A DNA stretch of 64,000 bases from positions 620,001 to 684,000 of the forward strand of contig NZ_WNZW01000001.1 of assembly GCF_009725165.1 (NCBI RefSeq), in the 5' to 3' direction. This document shows, piece by piece, positions 59,898 through 64,000 of this stretch (the stretch's first letter is position 1; every line of letters begins with the position of its first letter). The position numbers were made by a program, and so were the translations under genes. Under the pieces are notes generated by a model. It was not told the origin of the DNA. It did not search any database and saw only the letters and a program-made list of their open reading frames with translations. Source of the DNA: Paenibacillus woosongensis. GTDB lineage: Bacteria > Bacillota > Bacilli > Paenibacillales > Paenibacillaceae.

Positions 59898-62822
59898 CTA
59901 GCGCCGCCCCCGCCGCTTGGCCTCCAGCAGCCGGCCAAGCGTGCCCTCGCCCGGCGTCTCGGCCGCGCCGGGCCCCGTGCCTCCGGCTTCCTCCTGCGGA
60001 GGGGAAGCCGGCCTGGCCCGCGGCGCTGGCCCCGCGGGCTCTCCGCCCGTCCCGCCAGCAGGCGGACGGGCCGTACGTGGCGCAGGCTCCACGGGGGCGA
60101 CACCATCGCCCCCGCCCTCTGCGCCGTAGAAGCTGGCCGTTCGCGCCTTGCGCGCGGCCAGCCGGGCCAGCCCGGCGTCCGCTCCCGCAGGGGCGGCGCC
60201 GGCTTCTGCCGCTGCAGGCGTGCCGCCGCGGCGGCGCCAAGGCATGGCGGCGGCGGCAAGCCGCTCCGCCATGCGGCCCCAGGGCAGCGCCAGACGGCGC
60301 ACGGCGATGTCGGCGAGCCAGAGCAGCAGCGCGGCGATGAGCAGCGCGCGCTCCCAGCTGCGCAGCGACTTGTGCGGCTGCACCTGGAAATCGAACGCCG
60401 CGCCCGGCTCCTCCCAAGCCAGCACGCGTCCGCCTGTTAAATCGGCCAGCTTGGCCAGTTGCTCCCCGGCGTCCTCCGTCACGATCCGGTACTCCGGAGA
60501 ATAGGGAATCACGAACCCCGTGCCCGTTCCCCCGCCTTCCACGACTTCATCCCCCCGCTTGCCCCGCAAATGAAGCAGAAAGGAGCCCGGCTCTCTCACC
60601 GCCGTTACTCCGCTATAGATTCCGGGTGATGTCTGGATAAGCGGCACCGCAGCATCATTCAGATCCTCGCCGGAAATGACCGCTTCCAGCTCATCGGGCG
60701 GTGCTACGCCTTCCGATGCGGCCACTTCAAAATAAACCTCATTCCCCTTCACCGTCGTGCTTACTTCAAATGGAGCAGCCGAAAATTGGGGGAAAGTCCA
60801 TTTTACCATATCCGCAAACGCATCCGGGAAGCCCGGCCAGTTCACCCAATCCCGCGACCATTTCCCCGTCAGATCGCTCGTCCAGGCAACGGTTCGTCCA
60901 GAACCGTATTGCCAGCGGGCGAGCAGCGGGTCGGGCTCAGGGCTTGCCAGCACTGTCTGCGCCGTCGATTTGGCCGATGCGGCTACATAACCGTAGATGG
61001 TCGGCAGCCCGCCGGATAACGATTCACGCCAGTCCCCAGGCTGCACAATCGCCGGAACAAAAGGTTTGTCCACAATATAGGTTCTGGCGATCACGGCCGC
61101 TTCCCGGCTGAATATCGTAGGCAGCGTCGTTGCGTCTTTAACGAAATAATAACGCCCCTTGGCCCCTCGGGCGAGCGATTCCAGCAGCTGTGTATCCGCG
61201 CCGTCGCCGACAGCCACGGTCGACATCGTCATATGGTTGTCATTCATCGTGTTTAGCAGCTCATTATACCCGGAGTCGCCTGCCGACTGCCCATCCGTAA
61301 GCAGAATGATATGCTTCCGCTGGGCCTCGATGCCCAGCAGTTTATCCGTAGCATCCGCTACGGCAGGGTAAATATCCGTCCCGCCCGCACTCGGTATGCT
61401 GTTAATCTTGGCGAGGACATCGTCCTTCTGGTCGCCGAGCTTCGTTGGCTCTACGACCCACCACGGCCTGTCATCAAATGCGACGACCCCGACCGTGTCC
61501 TTAGAACGCAGCATCTCTACCGTCCGCATCGCCGATTCCTTGGCCAGCCTGATCTTGTCTCCTTCCATGCTGCCGGAACGGTCAATGACGAGAACAAGCC
61601 CCAGGGACGGTATTTCGCGTTTGCCCTGCAGCTCCATCGATACCGGCAGCAGCTTCTCGATCGGCGTCTTGAAATATCCGCCCATGCCAAAGCTCTCTTC
61701 TCCGCCGACCATCATAAAACCGATGCCGTAGGAACGCACCGCCTGCTCGATAAGCTCCATCTGCTTGCCGCCGACCTGTTCGCCGGACACATTATTGAAA
61801 ATAATGCTGTCATAGCCGGCGTACTTCGCCAACTCCACCGGAAGCATGCCCGGGTCGGTGACTGCATATTGAATCAATCCTGATTTCAGCGCGTTCTCCA
61901 GATTGGAAGACGTTCCCGGCTTGCCTTCCACGATCAGCACCTTCGGGCTGCCGGTGACGCGGGTAAAGGCATAACTTTCATTGTTCGCCGCCTGCTCGTC
62001 CCCATCCATGAATATTTCCGCCTTGTAGCGATGCAGCCCCGGTTCCTTGGCCAGGCCTTGCAGGACAAATCGGTTCTCCCCCCGCTCCAGCGCAACCGTC
62101 TTACGCCCGATTTCCCGGTTGTCCTCATACAGGCGAAGCTCGCCGCTGCCGGAAAAAGTACTGCGTATCGCTACCTCGAACGTAAAAGACTCCGCTCTGT
62201 ACAGCTTCTCCGGAAGATGCAGCGATTCGACGGCGACATCCTTCCGCTCTTTAGACGGAGCCTGGAGCACGTCGACAGCAATGCCTCTCTCCTTCAGCAT
62301 TCTTGCTGCGGAGAGCGCATCTCCTACATTTTCTTCACCGTCCGAGATGACGACGATCCGCTGGTTCCCTTTGCCCCCGAACAGACTGCCGGCCAGTTGA
62401 AGACCCTTCTCCAGATGGGTAAAAGCCGCATTCACCTCGGCCCGGGCTCCGCCATCAGACAGCGGCATGGGATCGAGATTTTTCTCGATGGCGCCGTCCA
62501 GCCCCGCTGATACGACGGCAATGCTGTCCTGCTCCCCTTTGGCCCCCGCTGCCTGTACGGCCCATGCCAACGCGGCATCCGTATCCTCCATGCTGGCGGA
62601 GCGGTCGATCAGAAATACGACTTCCTTATTTTTAACCAATGTAAAGGTCTGAAAACCGGCCAGGGCCAATATGAGCAAAATAACGATCGTCCCCCGCAGG
62701 CCGACAGCCCATTTCTTCCTCCCGCCATGCAGGCGGAAATCCGAACGGTACGCGTAAAATGCACCAGCAGCGGCTAAAATCAGCAGCAGCAATACCCACG
62801 GATGATTAAATTGAACGCCCAC
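59898..62822 (-). CDS. Large membrane protein with two vWA-like domains (BatA/BatB-like)
   Basis: 974 residues. Two hydrophobic segments lie at about 8-58 (WVLLLLILAAAGAFYAYRSD; GTIVILLILALAGF). The first vWA-like segment has VVFLIDRSASMEDTD and an IVVISDGEENVGDAL strand. A glutamine-amidotransferase-like segment (MLPVELAKYAGYDSIIFNNV) and a second vWA with LVLVIDRSGSMEGDKIRLAK, then HIILLTDGQSAGDSG follow. A late membrane helix (ERALLIAALLLWLADIAVRR) precedes a Gly/Ala/Pro/Glu-rich cytoplasmic tail of about 120 residues, disordered and GC-rich. MIDAS DxSxS sites suggest metal-dependent protein binding. Its start overlaps the next gene's stop by 17 nt. Likely a membrane assembly or stress complex; function unproven. 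Confidence 0.82.
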   Translation of the reverse strand: MGVQFNHPWVLLLLILAAAGAFYAYRSDFRLHGGRKKWAVGLRGTIVILLILALAGFQTFTLVKNKEVVFLIDRSASMEDTDAALAWAVQAAGAKGEQDSIAVVSAGLDGAIEKNLDPMPLSDGGARAEVNAAFTHLEKGLQLAGSLFGGKGNQRIVVISDGEENVGDALSAARMLKERGIAVDVLQAPSKERKDVAVESLHLPEKLYRAESFTFEVAIRSTFSGSGELRLYEDNREIGRKTVALERGENRFVLQGLAKEPGLHRYKAEIFMDGDEQAANNESYAFTRVTGSPKVLIVEGKPGTSSNLENALKSGLIQYAVTDPGMLPVELAKYAGYDSIIFNNVSGEQVGGKQMELIEQAVRSYGIGFMMVGGEESFGMGGYFKTPIEKLLPVSMELQGKREIPSLGLVLVIDRSGSMEGDKIRLAKESAMRTVEMLRSKDTVGVVAFDDRPWWVVEPTKLGDQKDDVLAKINSIPSAGGTDIYPAVADATDKLLGIEAQRKHIILLTDGQSAGDSGYNELLNTMNDNHMTMSTVAVGDGADTQLLESLARGAKGRYYFVKDATTLPTIFSREAAVIARTYIVDKPFVPAIVQPGDWRESLSGGLPTIYGYVAASAKSTAQTVLASPEPDPLLARWQYGSGRTVAWTSDLTGKWSRDWVNWPGFPDAFADMVKWTFPQFSAAPFEVSTTVKGNEVYFEVAASEGVAPPDELEAVISGEDLNDAAVPLIQTSPGIYSGVTAVREPGSFLLHLRGKRGDEVVEGGGTGTGFVIPYSPEYRIVTEDAGEQLAKLADLTGGRVLAWEEPGAAFDFQVQPHKSLRSWERALLIAALLLWLADIAVRRLALPWGRMAERLAAAAMPWRRRGGTPAAAEAGAAPAGADAGLARLAARKARTASFYGAEGGGDGVAPVEPAPRTARPPAGGTGGEPAGPAPRARPASPPQEEAGGTGPGAAETPGEGTLGRLLEAKRRGRR

Positions 62823-64000
62823 GCTGGTACACCCCCCATTCTGCGATAATGACGATCAGCGCCAGCAATGCGGCCAAATACGTAAGGGAATGCTTGGCAC
62901 TTCGCTCAGGATTAGGGCCTACGCCGCCTAAAGCCTTGCCGGAAGCATCCGGGCTAGCAGAACCATCCTCCGAGATCTGGCCTGCGCCTGTGCTGTTCTC
63001 TGTGCCATTTCCTGCGGCCCCGCCTGCGGATGCGCCTCCACTGCCGCCAAAACCAAGCGGCTTCGCCTGGCCGATTGCCGATTCGGACGGATGGGCGATC
63101 ACCTCGAGGTTATATGCGGGCAATACGCTGCCATCCGCGCCTTTCATCTCAAAGCGCCATAAGCCAGGAAGCGGCGGGACGGCTTGTACCGCTGCCAAGC
63201 TGTGGTCTTTAGCGGCCGCCGGAATTGGAGCAGCGCCTATGTCCACAGCATAACCGTCCGCCGCCACCCACGAGGCCTGTGCTGCCTCTACGTTCAACGG
63301 CATCTCCAGCTCCGCGCCGGCAACCATGCGGCCGAGCCCTGTCGTTCTGCCCGCCTGCAGCCACTGGACGGCGTTATTAACCATGACCGGAAACTCCGGA
63401 CGAAGCGGCAAATCGCCGTCGCTTAACGCGAATAGAAAGACCAGCCGGTTAACCCCGTTCTCCGTGCCGGCATAGGCCGCCGGTGTAGAGCCGATTTCCA
63501 TGAGCGGTTTGCCCCATGAAGGCATGTCTCCTGCCAGAACGGCTGCAGCCGGCGGATCATTCAGCGATATATAGCGGGTTACCGGATGGTTGACGACGGT
63601 TGTTCTTCCACTGCCCGGCTGTATCTTCCCGCCATCTCCGCCTAGTGTCCAGGATGGCGTCTCCTTAATCAGGCGGCTCCACTCGCCGGTCTTCAGATAA
63701 GCCGGAGTCATGCCATCGATAATGATCGTATCCGGCTTATCCTTCGGAAGAGCCGGTCCGTTGCCTTCTTCACTATCCGGTTCGTTTGAGGGCGCGCTTG
63801 TCCCAGGCTCCATGCGGGTCACCCTCGCGCCGGACAGCTGGAGCGCTTTTTCCAGGAACAGATTTCCCTCTGATATAAGCAGTACATGGGGAGCTCCGCC
63901 TCTCTCGCGAAAAGCATAAGCCACGTTATCCACCGCATAATCGTCGTCCCGCTCCAGTTTTATTTTATAAACGTCCGAGGCGGGGAGCTCATCGAAGGTA
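62806..64000 (-). CDS. BatA-like membrane protein, C-terminal part (partial)
   Basis: At least 398 residues remain; the 5' end lies past the window. The frame continues beyond the internal codon at 63933 with FDELPASDVYKIKLERDDDY, so that codon is not the start. NVAYAFRERGGAPHVLLISE is followed by IIDGMTPAYLKTGEWSRLIK, then a Gly/Ser-rich stretch and a C-terminal helix TYLAALLALIVIIAEWGVYQ. The family (double-TM N-terminal BatA domain proteins) usually has a vWA or transglutaminase neighbour, and here the dual-vWA protein follows on the same transcript. Function unproven. Confidence 0.75.
   Translation of the reverse strand, partial: TFDELPASDVYKIKLERDDDYAVDNVAYAFRERGGAPHVLLISEGNLFLEKALQLSGARVTRMEPGTSAPSNEPDSEEGNGPALPKDKPDTIIIDGMTPAYLKTGEWSRLIKETPSWTLGGDGGKIQPGSGRTTVVNHPVTRYISLNDPPAAAVLAGDMPSWGKPLMEIGSTPAAYAGTENGVNRLVFLFALSDGDLPLRPEFPVMVNNAVQWLQAGRTTGLGRMVAGAELEMPLNVEAAQASWVAADGYAVDIGAAPIPAAAKDHSLAAVQAVPPLPGLWRFEMKGADGSVLPAYNLEVIAHPSESAIGQAKPLGFGGSGGASAGGAAGNGTENSTGAGQISEDGSASPDASGKALGGVGPNPERSAKHSLTYLAALLALIVIIAEWGVYQRGRSI

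Noticed and set aside
59836..60440. Several long frames on both strands at the 3' end of the vWA gene
   Set aside because: Arg/Ala/Pro-rich products from a GC-rich region with few stops; the vWA frame continues through with proper family motifs.

Overview
The window looks like a chromosomal segment of a Paenibacillus-type Bacillales. This is an inference from gene content, not from a search. The signs are strong AGGAGG-type ribosome binding sites, frequent TTG and GTG starts, a preQ1-I and a cobalamin riboswitch, Gram-positive Zur boxes, lipoprotein binding proteins, a copper-amine-oxidase-like stalk lipoprotein, and dense long intergenic repeats. No phage, insertion sequence, tRNA, rRNA or CRISPR array was seen.

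Layout. 1-5.3 kb: the end of a chitin-binding protein, an enoyl-reductase-like dehydrogenase, a tetR/serine-hydrolase pair, a bL25 gene and a broken acetyltransferase. 5.3-6.2 kb: an E. coli-type SpeD. 6.2-12.6 kb: a zinc-starvation island with znuCBA, a small zinc-free L33 paralogue (8997-9146), a COG0523 GTPase, and a YcgR/YcgQ-type pair with a His-rich loop. All three transcription units have a Zur-like palindrome. 12.7-15.7 kb: a TrpX-type ABC importer. 15.8-17.3 kb: the stalk lipoprotein. 17.4-20.1 kb: preQ1 riboswitch and queCDEF. 20.2-27.3 kb: a 2-hydroxyacid dehydrogenase, a DHA2 exporter, an M24 peptidase, a YhhQ-type queuosine-precursor transporter and a chemoreceptor.

27.4-39.7 kb: a corrinoid salvage region, all on the minus strand. 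It holds cobTUS, a cobalamin riboswitch with btuFCD, and cobD-cbiZ-cbiB-cobC. The cobD copy carries a frameshift, as does a neighbouring luciferase-like oxidoreductase. 39.9-42.8 kb: lipoate ligase, an EamA transporter and a HAD phosphatase. 43.5-45.8 kb: a PhnP-like hydrolase and an orphan CysA-like ATPase. 46.1-52.7 kb: a LacI-controlled ABC sugar importer with a GH31 alpha-glycosidase; two matching 20-bp palindromes lie before the regulator and before the importer. 52.9-59.7 kb: tetR, yigZ, pgi, a 3-hydroxyisobutyrate-dehydrogenase-like gene, a repeat-rich desert and tkt. 59.9-64 kb: two large vWA/BatA-type membrane proteins, the second cut by the window edge.

How parts work together. The Zur island combines high-affinity zinc uptake, a metal GTPase, a probable membrane transporter pair and a ribosomal protein that no longer needs zinc. 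QueCDEF make preQ1, and the YhhQ-type carrier may import precursors. BtuFCD import corrinoids; CbiZ, CbiB, CobU, CobT, CobS and CobC remodel and finish them, if CobD function is supplied. The most unusual non-coding structure is a nested-palindrome element of 183-184 bp present twice (30127-30310 and 57287-57469), next to a six-unit array of 43-bp tandem repeats at 56940-57196.
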